26,562 nucleotides of DNA from Candidatus Poseidonia alphae (GTDB lineage: Archaea > Thermoplasmatota > Poseidoniia > Poseidoniales > Poseidoniaceae): positions 1 through 26,562 of the forward strand of contig DAVD01000043.1 of assembly GCA_002505405.1 (NCBI GenBank), read 5' to 3'. The notes beneath the pieces were generated by a model. The model was not told where the DNA came from. It did no database searches and saw only the letters and a program-made list of their open reading frames with translations. Of the stretch, positions 7,477 through 15,405 are shown piece after piece. A program made the translations under genes and the position numbers. Position 1 is the first letter of the stretch; each line of letters starts with the position of its first letter.

Positions 7477-10400
7477 TCAGATGTCATCGTCAATCTTTGA
7501 GAAGGATTTGTCATCATTGAGCAACCAGCGACCGCATTCTTCGCCCACATAATAGGTAGCATCTAAGGTATATTCGTAATCCCCGCCACCGGGAAGTTGG
7601 CTGTAGTCCGCAGCGTGGTCAGCAGCGCTTGACGAAGGTTGTTCAGTTGCTTCAACCGTGCCCAAGGCGTCCATGTATTTTGCAGCCATTTCTTGTGGAG
7701 TCGGATCAGAAGATTTGGACTTAGGCGGGCCGCGAGGAGGTCCTTTAGAAGGGCGACGGTCTCCCTTTGAGGCGACCTTTGCTCCAGGTGGACCTCGGCG
7801 TTTAGGGGGTGCTTGTTCAACCGGATCTGGTGCTGGAAGTTCGGTTGTACTGGGTTGAAGCGCCTCGAGTATTTTTTCTTCCACGATCTCTTCTTTGTCG
7901 CGGCGAAGGAAGAGAACCGCACCACCAAGAAGCGCTACGAGGGATAAGCCTCCAGTCGCCATAACCAGTCCGCTTAGACCTTGGTTTTCGCTGGTATAGG
8001 TTGCATTCCATTGATTGTTGCTCTCGTCCAATTCCCAAATGTTTTCTTCCTGGTCGACGGTGATGGCAAGACTCCATGTTCCTGCTGGGGCAATAAAAGA
8101 ACGCTTGATGGATTTTGCTGAGTTCTCGTCCATTGAGTAAAATATAGAACGGCCCACTAAGGTTCTTTCATCGCCTTGGACGATCTCAATACTGGCGTTG
8201 AATGGAATCGGCAGAGATTCACCTGCGTTAACAACGCTAAAGGACAGTCTCACGGTTTCTCCTTCAACGATTTCAGAACTCATCTCAACTGCTTCCAAGG
8301 TGAGGTCTGGACCGATGCTGTTGAGGTTCGTGACCAGCCACGGGTCAAGGTCTGAGTTTCCACTGGCCGAAACAAGGTTCCAGCCCGAATCATCTGAGCC
8401 GACTGCCCAACAAGCGATCGAGGCTTGAGGTGGCAGAGTCGATGGGTCGCCCAGTTCACTGAAATCAAACTCAAAACTGAACATGGTCTTGCCGTCGAAA
8501 ACCGTGGTTGAATTGCGACTTAAGGTCACTGCATCCCATCCGACATCCAAGGAGCGCACCTGACAAGTCAAGGTCAGGGGAGCGCTCCAACCTTGCCCTT
8601 CTCGCACGTTGACACCGATGTCAACGGACTCGAGATGGAATCGTGATACCACAGAAGCCATGTTTGAACTCAGCAGTTCGGGCGCCTCGCCATCGAGCAT
8701 GAACTCTGGAAGGGAAAACGAAGCGACCTTTTCAAGTTCCAATGGGTCCCAAAGCGAGACCTCCAATTCCTTAACAAGTCCTGTTTTCATTGGTGTTGGA
8801 ATGGAGTAGGACAGTTGGCCTTGTTCTACCGTAACGGCGGTCCCACCGCGCCACAGTTCTCCGAGTATTTTGCCTCTCCATTGGAGGTTAAGTACGCCGT
8901 CGTAGGGGGTTTCGCTCAACAGATGGTTGACAGAACCGGTGAGATTGAGTTCGTCGCCAGCCATAACCGAACTGCCTGCTTCAATCGGTTGAGTGACCGG
9001 CCCAACTTGGTCTTCAACCGATTCTACCTCAAAGGCAAGGGCTCTCTGAAGGCTCCATTGATCGGTCAACGAGGTTTTCATGAGCCCGTCTTCATCGACG
9101 ACCAACAATTCAACCGCTCCTTGAACGAGTCCTGATGAACCAAAACTCCAATCTGCAGTAGCCCACATTTCCAAATGAAGCCGGTCATCAATGATTTCCG
9201 CCAAGCATCGGCTCATATCCACGATCAGTCGTTCATCAAAGGAACTGCAGATTCCGGTTGAAACGCTGTACTTTAGCCCCAACTGACTGTCGTTTCCAAG
9301 TTTGATTCTGATTTCTGAAATGTCGTCAATCCCGTTCGGGTCAAAGACGACCAATTTCCATCCAAAATCCCTTGATGGTTCAATGCGTATGATGTCGGCA
9401 TTCATCATGTTCCCGAGTTGGTTGATTTCTTCAACGGTAGAAGTTTGAGGCGTTCTTGATTCCCATCGTATGTGTCCAACTTCAGCGGTGGACACAGGAA
9501 GTGCAAATCCTGCAGCATCCGTACCCTCAAGCAACACTCGCACCCACTGATGGTCATCATTCATGGTATCGTTCACCGAGAGGTTAATCGTCCAAAGGTT
9601 GCTGTTTTGGTCGATGTATACGGTGGCTGTTCTGTATTCATCACGCTGGGCCACGCCGTCTGCTGGTGAAGTAGCGTCACCGTCGTCTCGAGCCTCAATC
9701 CAAACAAAGGCCTCCAAACTGTCTGATGAAAAGCCTCCGACATCGTGGAACTCAAAAGAGACCGTACGATGATCTTCTTCGTTGATGTACTCGTCAAGAG
9801 ATGGAGATACGCTAAGAAGGGTTGGACCATCTCCATTGAGAATGAATTCAACCGGTTGTGTATCAACAATCAGATTCCAATCTTCGCTCGTCCTGGCCTC
9901 AAGCCAGAAATGAACTTCACCTGAAACCCCTTCTGGAAGGTTGAGCAGTGCATGCTTGATGTCACCCGAAGTCAGATCAAACCACTGTGTGGATGAATTG
10001 CTCCAAATGCGTGTATTTTGAGTATCAAGCACATAGGTTTCAACGTCTGTATGGAGGCGTACCTGGATGGCGCCTCCCAAGAGCCTAAGCCCTGAATTGG
10101 TGAACGTATGGTCGATGGTTACGTTCAATTGAGTGTTGGCTGGCAGAACTTCGTCAGTGGAAACGGTAGCGTCTCCCGAACTGGAATAATCCGCAACGAT
10201 GCCGGTGACTTCTACGGTGACATCTTTGTCCATAGCGACGGTATCTGGATGGAGATAAGAGACGTTGCGTTCAGCGTGAGTACCGACTTTGAAGCGAAGA
10301 TAATCGCTTGGCATACTACCGCTCAACGAGATACTCCACGTCATGTTCTGCCCGTTGAGCTGCATCGGTTGTGGATTGGCTGAAATTTCATTGGCGAACA

Positions 10401-12168
10401 GAAGTCCACTTGGATCGTCAATATGAAGGGTTTTATCCGAGGTATTCCAAGTCAAGGTCGACCAGGTTGATGACGAGTCAAAACTTCCAAACTGGTCCGA
10501 TGCATGGATAGAAAGTAAATACTCACCTTCACCGGTAGATGCGTGATGATGGGTGATGATATCCACGGCTGAGGAAGTGGGTTGCATGTATTGAGGCAAG
10601 GATGAGGTGAAGGCTGCTTCATCGCCTCCAAAGGTGACCTGAACCAGAGTGGGTGTGACCCATTCAAGGACTCTTGAAGTGGAGATCTTCAACCGGTATT
10701 GAAGAACGGGGATGTTTTCGGAAACATCGCCAAGAGAAGTGTTTCCTTGAGTGACATATGAGTACACAGGAACGGTCGTGGGTTTCCACGGTGCTGACCC
10801 GATTGAAGATTCACTGCCTGCTGTACGGTATTGCATCAATGCCGAAGTCCCCGCAGGCTCAATAGCCGAAAATCCCAACCAGATTGGACTTGCCGAACCG
10901 TGCTCTGTTGAACTCAGATCATATATTGGAGAGGAAATCCAACCGGTGTGTTGGTTTGGATTGACAAAGAATTCACCTTCCGTACTGTAGGCAGCTGAGC
11001 CCCAACTGCTGAATCGATTTGCACTCAAATCGCCTCCTGCGAAAACGAGGGTATTGTTGGCCTGAGTGATGGTTGAGTCAAAGACACCGTATTGAAGCGT
11101 TGAGCGTACCTTCCATTCACCAGTAAACGGGTTGTACCCGTAGACTTTGTCACTTTTAGAAATCTGCCATCCATTTGGCTCGTAACCACCCATAATCACG
11201 ATTTCATCGTTGAATACATCGGCTGCATAGGCGGCAAGTCTGGTGGTCGTGTTCGGCAATTGAGACCAAGTATTTGTCAACGGGTCGTAGGCTTCGCTTA
11301 GGTTTGTATTTCCAACCACCGTTTGGTTGGCGATGGGGTCGAAATAGCGGGCGACTCCTCCATAGGCCACGAGTTTGCCTTGAATTGAGACCAATTCAAA
11401 CGAATGTCTCGGCAAACTCATGTTGGCTAATTCGGTCCAATTGTTGTTGACTGTGTCGTATCGCATCAAACGGTCGGTGAGGTCGGTTCGGTCAGGCCTC
11501 GATGCTCCACCTGCGACGTAGATCATGTTGTTGTGGGATTCCACACCGGCCAAACCCACCTTGGTTCCGGTGGGCATGTTGGTGCCTGATGTCCAATTTC
11601 CTGTATTGGGGTCAAACACCTGCATCAAGCCCTCTGAAGTGATGGAGGGATTGGAGTTCGGGTGGAAATCACCTACGGTGTAAATCTTGTTGTTGACCGT
11701 TGCACACCCGTGGTATTGTTGAGTTTGAGGGAGCGAAGAAACACTGGGCCACCATGATTGATTCGAATTGTAAAAAACATCAACGTCAGAAGTTGGCGTT
11801 TCATCATCGGGCTGGAGTGGGTTAGGATCTTCCCGTCCACCGATGTAAAACACTTGGTCAAGCGATGGCAGGTAAGCAGCACATCCACCGGTTTTTGGTT
11901 GGAGGAGGCTTCCGATCCCAGACGGATAGGTCCAGGTGAACGAGGGACGTTCAAGACCTGTGGTCCCGGTTACGGCTGAGGTTGTGATGTTGGTATGAGC
12001 GAATCCATCGTTTGTTCCGAAAACGTTGATGCGTTCGTTGGAACGTTCTTTTGTCGACGCCTCTACCAACGTAACAGGGGACTCCTCTGATTCCATTAAT
12101 GGGAGCCAAGGGCACAATACCATCAGGGAAATTAAGACCAAAGCCATACGAACTTGAGGATTGGTCAT
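7477..12168 (-). CDS. Giant membrane-anchored surface protein: Kelch propeller, Ig-like domains, CARDB, transmembrane helix, cytoplasmic tail
   Basis: 1563 residues from the ATG at 12168, which gives a signal peptide (RMALVLISLMVLCPWLPL) and has a TATA-like element 26 bases upstream. The frame stays open back to 12447, but that stretch is basic, unlike the rest, and overlaps the divergent gene. Residues about 97-402 form six Kelch-type blades (repeated IYxxGG / YDPxTNxW). A long series of beta-sandwich, Ig-like regions rich in Asn, Ser and Thr glycosylation-type sites follows. A CARDB domain lies at about 1286-1392 (VVNAGES, then ELDESNNQW). A membrane helix at about 1395-1420 ends in LRRDKEE, followed by a 140-residue tail with a basic Pro/Gly/Lys stretch and a terminal motif (DATYYVGEECGRWLLNDDKS). 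It is expected to face outward and bind glycans or protein; the ligand is unknown. Confidence 0.85.
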   Translation of the reverse strand: MTNPQVRMALVLISLMVLCPWLPLMESEESPVTLVEASTKERSNERINVFGTNDGFAHTNITTSAVTGTTGLERPSFTWTYPSGIGSLLQPKTGGCAAYLPSLDQVFYIGGREDPNPLQPDDETPTSDVDVFYNSNQSWWPSVSSLPQTQQYHGCATVNNKIYTVGDFHPNSNPSITSEGLMQVFDPNTGNWTSGTNMPTGTKVGLAGVESHNNMIYVAGGASRPDRTDLTDRLMRYDTVNNNWTELANMSLPRHSFELVSIQGKLVAYGGVARYFDPIANQTVVGNTNLSEAYDPLTNTWSQLPNTTTRLAAYAADVFNDEIVIMGGYEPNGWQISKSDKVYGYNPFTGEWKVRSTLQYGVFDSTITQANNTLVFAGGDLSANRFSSWGSAAYSTEGEFFVNPNQHTGWISSPIYDLSSTEHGSASPIWLGFSAIEPAGTSALMQYRTAGSESSIGSAPWKPTTVPVYSYVTQGNTSLGDVSENIPVLQYRLKISTSRVLEWVTPTLVQVTFGGDEAAFTSSLPQYMQPTSSAVDIITHHHASTGEGEYLLSIHASDQFGSFDSSSTWSTLTWNTSDKTLHIDDPSGLLFANEISANPQPMQLNGQNMTWSISLSGSMPSDYLRFKVGTHAERNVSYLHPDTVAMDKDVTVEVTGIVADYSSSGDATVSTDEVLPANTQLNVTIDHTFTNSGLRLLGGAIQVRLHTDVETYVLDTQNTRIWSNSSTQWFDLTSGDIKHALLNLPEGVSGEVHFWLEARTSEDWNLIVDTQPVEFILNGDGPTLLSVSPSLDEYINEEDHRTVSFEFHDVGGFSSDSLEAFVWIEARDDGDATSPADGVAQRDEYRTATVYIDQNSNLWTINLSVNDTMNDDHQWVRVLLEGTDAAGFALPVSTAEVGHIRWESRTPQTSTVEEINQLGNMMNADIIRIEPSRDFGWKLVVFDPNGIDDISEIRIKLGNDSQLGLKYSVSTGICSSFDERLIVDMSRCLAEIIDDRLHLEMWATADWSFGSSGLVQGAVELLVVDEDGLMKTSLTDQWSLQRALAFEVESVEDQVGPVTQPIEAGSSVMAGDELNLTGSVNHLLSETPYDGVLNLQWRGKILGELWRGGTAVTVEQGQLSYSIPTPMKTGLVKELEVSLWDPLELEKVASFSLPEFMLDGEAPELLSSNMASVVSRFHLESVDIGVNVREGQGWSAPLTLTCQVRSLDVGWDAVTLSRNSTTVFDGKTMFSFEFDFSELGDPSTLPPQASIACWAVGSDDSGWNLVSASGNSDLDPWLVTNLNSIGPDLTLEAVEMSSEIVEGETVRLSFSVVNAGESLPIPFNASIEIVQGDERTLVGRSIFYSMDENSAKSIKRSFIAPAGTWSLAITVDQEENIWELDESNNQWNATYTSENQGLSGLVMATGGLSLVALLGGAVLFLRRDKEEIVEEKILEALQPSTTELPAPDPVEQAPPKRRGPPGAKVASKGDRRPSKGPPRGPPKSKSSDPTPQEMAAKYMDALGTVEATEQPSSSAADHAADYSQLPGGGDYEYTLDATYYVGEECGRWLLNDDKSFSKIDDDI

Positions 12169-12189
12169 GTCGTAGCCACGGCGCCACAG

Positions 12190-12200
12190 TTTGTATATCC
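12190..12200 (-). promoter_or_regulatory. TATA box of the Kelch surface protein (leaderless)
   Basis: The reverse strand reads AAGAAGGATATACAAA with the TATA core centred about 26 bases before the ATG at 12168 and a purine-rich stretch just upstream, as in archaeal BRE/TATA promoters. The spacing predicts a leaderless transcript and sets the start codon. The forward strand over the same bases reads TTTGTATATCC, so it might also serve the divergent HEAT gene. Confidence 0.55.
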
Positions 12201-12285
12201 TTCTTGTTAGCGATACTTTTCTTTTTCTAGTGTGAACTTCCCAAGGTTCATGATGGTGGGCACGCTGCGGGGTAAAGGGGAGCAC

Positions 12286-13623
12286 ATGGTACGAGATTAC
12301 ATTGCACGCGACCCACGGACGGGAAAACCGATTAATCTCGCCAAAACCAAAGCGGTTGAAGCATCGTTTGAACCCATAGAAGGCCCTTGGTCTGCGTTGA
12401 TTGCTGGGGATGCGATGTCGCTTGCTGAAGGGTCTCTTGAACAGCAAGAAGTACGATGGTTAGGAGAAACGCACATCATGGTTCGCAGCCATGGTGTTCG
12501 TGCGCTGTCTACCGTTCCACAAAGCATGGTTCGTGCAGCACACGGTTTGTTGCTCCTTGCGCTTGAAGACGACAACGACGACGTTCGTATTTCAGCACTT
12601 GAGGTACTCCCCGAGTTTGCTGTTCGGCGTGCTGAGGATTTGTTCGACTGGCTCTCTGTTCTCTTGGACGACGATTCCATTGAGGTCAGTAAGGCTGCGA
12701 GCGATGCCCTCGCGCGGGCTGCACCAACCTTCCCATCGGGCGTACAATCTTCCCTTGAAAACGAACTTCGCTCACCGATACCGTACCGGCAACAAGCAGC
12801 ATGGAAGGGACTCAAATCCCTTGCAGACACGTGGCCTGAAGTTGTAGCCGATCACATTGACACGCTACTCCTTGAACAAGATGTGACCCTTCGCAGAAAA
12901 GCTGCGGGATTACTCCGCAAGGTGTTGTCACGAAATTCATCGGCCGTTTGGGACCTCATCTCATGGTCGCTCAACGATGACGATTCACAGGTCCGCCGAA
13001 CTGCTGCAAAAACGCTTCCTGCGCTTGCTCGCCAAGACGTTCGCATGGCGACCATGTTCGCAGAGCGGGCCATCGCTGACCCCGATTCAGAAGTTCGGCT
13101 CGCTGCGATCAAGGCGATTCAAAAACTCGACAAAGACCATGGAAGAGCCCGCGACCTCATCGTCAGTGGAGCTCGTTCCAAGGACCTCCGAGTGCGCAAA
13201 GCATGCATTGAGTTGCTTCCACGCTTGATGGGTGAAGATGAGTTGCGCATCTTTGCAACAGACCTTCTCAAGACTGAAACCAATGAAGGTCTCGTCAAGA
13301 CCCTCATTGAGATGCGATTTGATGCTACCCTCGAAGGAACTGAAGCACAGAAGAATGCAGCCCTTGCTCCGGCCATCCCTGTACCGGAAATTGACAAAGA
13401 AATCGCCCAGTCACAAGGCAAAGGCATCGGACTTCTTACCGCATCTAAACCAAAAAACCTCATGGAGAAGGCCGAACAACAAGAAGCCGCTCTTTCCTCA
13501 GTAGAATCCAAATCACCCAGTGTTGAACGGCGTCCATCACAAGATGAAATCATGGGGTACATGGACGATGAGGAAGATGACTTTGACGATTTTGATTCGG
13601 GCCCAGATGAAGAGATGTTTTGA
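12286..13623 (+). CDS. HEAT-repeat scaffold protein with acidic C-terminus
   Basis: A 445-residue soluble protein made mainly of HEAT / PBS-lyase-type helical repeats between about residues 60 and 350, with recurring DDxxxVRxxAxxxLxxL units (for example NDDDSQVRRTAAKTLPALA and DPDSEVRLAAIKAIQKL). These form a curved superhelix that binds proteins or nucleic acid. A disordered region follows and the end is strongly acidic (MDDEEDDFDDFDSGPDEEMF). The ATG at 12286 is chosen because a GGGGAG Shine-Dalgarno sequence sits just upstream; GTG 12232 and ATG 12250/12253 are in frame and cannot be excluded. The partner is unknown. It is followed on the same strand by the 71-residue protein and the DEAD-box helicase, suggesting an RNA- or ribosome-related setting. 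Confidence 0.8.
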   Translation: MVRDYIARDPRTGKPINLAKTKAVEASFEPIEGPWSALIAGDAMSLAEGSLEQQEVRWLGETHIMVRSHGVRALSTVPQSMVRAAHGLLLLALEDDNDDVRISALEVLPEFAVRRAEDLFDWLSVLLDDDSIEVSKAASDALARAAPTFPSGVQSSLENELRSPIPYRQQAAWKGLKSLADTWPEVVADHIDTLLLEQDVTLRRKAAGLLRKVLSRNSSAVWDLISWSLNDDDSQVRRTAAKTLPALARQDVRMATMFAERAIADPDSEVRLAAIKAIQKLDKDHGRARDLIVSGARSKDLRVRKACIELLPRLMGEDELRIFATDLLKTETNEGLVKTLIEMRFDATLEGTEAQKNAALAPAIPVPEIDKEIAQSQGKGIGLLTASKPKNLMEKAEQQEAALSSVESKSPSVERRPSQDEIMGYMDDEEDDFDDFDSGPDEEMF

Positions 13624-13625
13624 CA

Positions 13626-13639
13626 TGATTTTCGTGCAG
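13626..13639 (+). repeat. Short direct repeat, copy 1, just after the HEAT gene stop
   Basis: TGATTTTCGTGCAG begins two bases after the stop codon of the HEAT gene. A near-identical copy with one T fewer begins at 13918, one base after the next gene's stop. The parallel position is unusual but the element is short. Confidence 0.35.
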
Positions 13640-13700
13640 ACAAATACGGCATGGTTAAGAACAGGTGGTCGGTCGCAGAACCGCTTAAGAGGTGGATTGT

Positions 13701-13916
13701 ATGAGTGACGCACCGTTCAACGACAAGGCCGAACAATTTGACCGACTGTGGGACGGACTCACTCCAAAGGGTGTAAACCGGCCACGTGCTCTCAAATTCC
13801 GACAGTACATTCTCGAGCATGTCCGACAGACGCGCCGCCCTCTCAACCGAGAGAACGCACGCAAATACTGGATGGGCGAACTTCAGAAGGAAATTGCCGA
13901 CAAGGACAATTATTGA
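13701..13916 (+). CDS. Conserved-looking small protein of unknown function
   Basis: A 71-residue, charged, probably helical protein (MSDAPFNDKAEQFDRLWDGL at the start, ending KEIADKDNY) without membrane segments or cysteines. I do not recognise the family. The ATG at 13701 is preceded by an excellent Shine-Dalgarno sequence, GAGGTGG at 13689-13695 with five bases of spacing, which argues that it is a real gene. A GTG at 13692 is in frame but would lie inside that ribosome site. It sits between the HEAT protein and the DEAD-box helicase on the same strand, 77 and 67 bases away, so it is probably part of the same transcript. The pattern RALKFRQYILEHVRQTRRPL is strongly basic and could contact RNA; this is speculation. 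Confidence 0.7.
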   Translation: MSDAPFNDKAEQFDRLWDGLTPKGVNRPRALKFRQYILEHVRQTRRPLNRENARKYWMGELQKEIADKDNY

Positions 13917-13917
13917 T

Positions 13918-13930
13918 TGATTTCGTGCAG
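13918..13930 (+). repeat. Short direct repeat, copy 2, just after the 71-residue gene stop
   Basis: TGATTTCGTGCAG, matching 13626-13639 except for one missing T. It lies just before the stem-loop in the leader of the helicase gene. Confidence 0.35.
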
Positions 13931-13934
13931 GTTG

Positions 13935-13976
13935 CCCTCGTCTCGGCGACCAAATCACCAAACGAGAGACGGAGGG
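13935..13976 (+). promoter_or_regulatory. Stem-loop burying the Shine-Dalgarno sequence of the DEAD-box helicase
   Basis: CCCTCGTCTC at 13935-13944 pairs with GAGAC (13966-13970) and GAGGG (13972-13976), leaving one bulged G at 13971. The stem has ten base pairs, seven of them G-C, with a 21-base loop. The 3' arm contains GGAGGG, the ribosome site lying seven bases before the ATG at 13984. Closed, it would block initiation. Regulation by temperature, by the helicase itself or by a bound protein is inference. Confidence 0.5.
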
Positions 13977-13983
13977 AAAACGA

Positions 13984-15405
13984 ATGTTCACCACCACACG
14001 CTTTGATTCATGGGACCTGCCCGAACATCTGTTGAACGGATTGAAGGCCATTGGTTGGGAATTTGCAACTCAAGTCCAGAAAGACACCGTTCCTCTCGCT
14101 CGAACCGGACGTGACGTGATTGGCCAAGCCCGAACCGGGTCGGGTAAAACTGCCGCATTTGGCTTGCCTATTCTTGAACGATGTCAGGTCACGGGTTCAC
14201 TTCAAGCCTTGATCCTCACTCCAACCCGTGAACTTGCCAATCAAGTCGCAGAAGAAATCTCAATGCTTCAAGGCGAAACCGGCCTGACCATCCTTACCGT
14301 ATACGGAGGAACCGACATTGACAAGCAAGCAAAGACCCTTGCTGAAGGCGTTGACATCATCGTTGGAACACCGGGTCGTGTCATGGACATGACAGAACGA
14401 GGCCACATCGATTTGACACTCCCTACATTGCTTTGCTTGGACGAAGCTGACCGAATGTTGGACATGGGGTTCTTCCCTGACATCATGTGGGTCATTGAAC
14501 GCATGACTCAACGCGAACAAACGCTTCTGTTCTCCGCAACCTTCCCGCAAGAGATTATTGACGCGGCACATGAATTCACCAACGACCCTGAATTCGTATT
14601 GACCAACGCTGAAGAATTGGACATTCCTCCAATTGACCTTTATTCCGTTCACATCGGCCGCTCCAACAAATTATGGGTTCTTGGACGCCTTCTCGTTCGC
14701 ATGAACGACGAAGACCAAACCATCGTCTTTTGCAACACCAAGCGCATGGTTGACCTCGCAGTTGAACGCCTCAGCAAGCATCGGTTTGATGTCGCAGGGC
14801 TCCACGGAGATTTGAATCAAAATCAACGTGAGAAAATACTTACTCGCTTCAGAGAGGGAGAAGTCAAAACCATTATCGCTACTGATGTCGCAGCCCGTGG
14901 TATTGACGTTGACGCCATTAGTTTGGTTGTGAATTACGACCTCCCCGATGACATGGATTCCTTTGTCCACCGAATCGGACGTACGGGGCGTATTGGACGA
15001 AGCGGAGAAGCGTGGAGTCTTGTTTCGAGAGACGATGCACCACAACTTTCCCGAATCATGGCCACTTACGGTCTAGACATCCTTCCGTGCGAAGCACCTG
15101 AACTCCCTGAAGGAATTGACCGAGACCCCGTTCGTCGACAAGATGACTTTGGCGAATCCGCTGACGTCTTTGGTTATGTGACCGTAAAACTCGACTTGAC
15201 TCCTGAAGCTGCTGGTTCGGCTCATCAAGTGTCCACTTGGTTTGTTGAGCAACTCAAGTGCGATGAACTGGCTGTCGGAGAAGTTCGATTTTCCGATGAA
15301 CATACCTTTGTCAGTTTGCACACCAGCAAGATTGGACTTGCAATGAAAGCCATGCAAAAGCGTCCATATGGAAGCGACACCCTCGTCGCTTCTATCGTTG
15401 AGTGA
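13984..15405 (+). CDS. DEAD-box ATP-dependent RNA helicase
   Basis: A 473-residue protein with all the family motifs in order: Q motif (SWDLPEHLL and TQVQ, near residues 9-32), ARTGSGKT (49-56), PTRELA (80-85), TPGR (129-132), DEAD (153-156), SAT (184-186), ATDVAARGID (299-308) and HRIGRTGR (329-336). It unwinds or remodels RNA duplexes, for example during ribosome assembly, mRNA turnover or cold adaptation. The last 70 residues (GEVRFSDEHTFVSLHTSK, then an Ala/Met helix and a final short strand) resemble the RRM-like RNA-binding domain of DbpA/CsdA, which is tentative. The start is fixed by GGAGGG seven bases upstream, itself inside a predicted stem-loop. The stop is directly adjacent to the convergent archaeosortase stop (TGATCA). 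Confidence 0.93.
   Translation: MFTTTRFDSWDLPEHLLNGLKAIGWEFATQVQKDTVPLARTGRDVIGQARTGSGKTAAFGLPILERCQVTGSLQALILTPTRELANQVAEEISMLQGETGLTILTVYGGTDIDKQAKTLAEGVDIIVGTPGRVMDMTERGHIDLTLPTLLCLDEADRMLDMGFFPDIMWVIERMTQREQTLLFSATFPQEIIDAAHEFTNDPEFVLTNAEELDIPPIDLYSVHIGRSNKLWVLGRLLVRMNDEDQTIVFCNTKRMVDLAVERLSKHRFDVAGLHGDLNQNQREKILTRFREGEVKTIIATDVAARGIDVDAISLVVNYDLPDDMDSFVHRIGRTGRIGRSGEAWSLVSRDDAPQLSRIMATYGLDILPCEAPELPEGIDRDPVRRQDDFGESADVFGYVTVKLDLTPEAAGSAHQVSTWFVEQLKCDELAVGEVRFSDEHTFVSLHTSKIGLAMKAMQKRPYGSDTLVASIVE

Noticed and set aside
12169..12447. N-terminal extension of the Kelch protein to 12447
   Set aside because: The 93 extra residues are basic, precede a good signal peptide, overlap the divergent HEAT gene and lie upstream of the TATA box that fits a start at 12168.
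12297..12830. 177-codon reverse frame inside the HEAT gene
   Set aside because: Composition is Ser/Ala/Arg-rich as expected from a shadow of the HEAT coding frame. No ribosome site or motif.
13119..14051. 310-codon open frame on the reverse strand
   Set aside because: It is antisense to the HEAT gene, the 71-residue gene and the helicase start. Its translation is Ser/Arg-rich with no domain signature, while the forward genes have clear motifs and ribosome sites.
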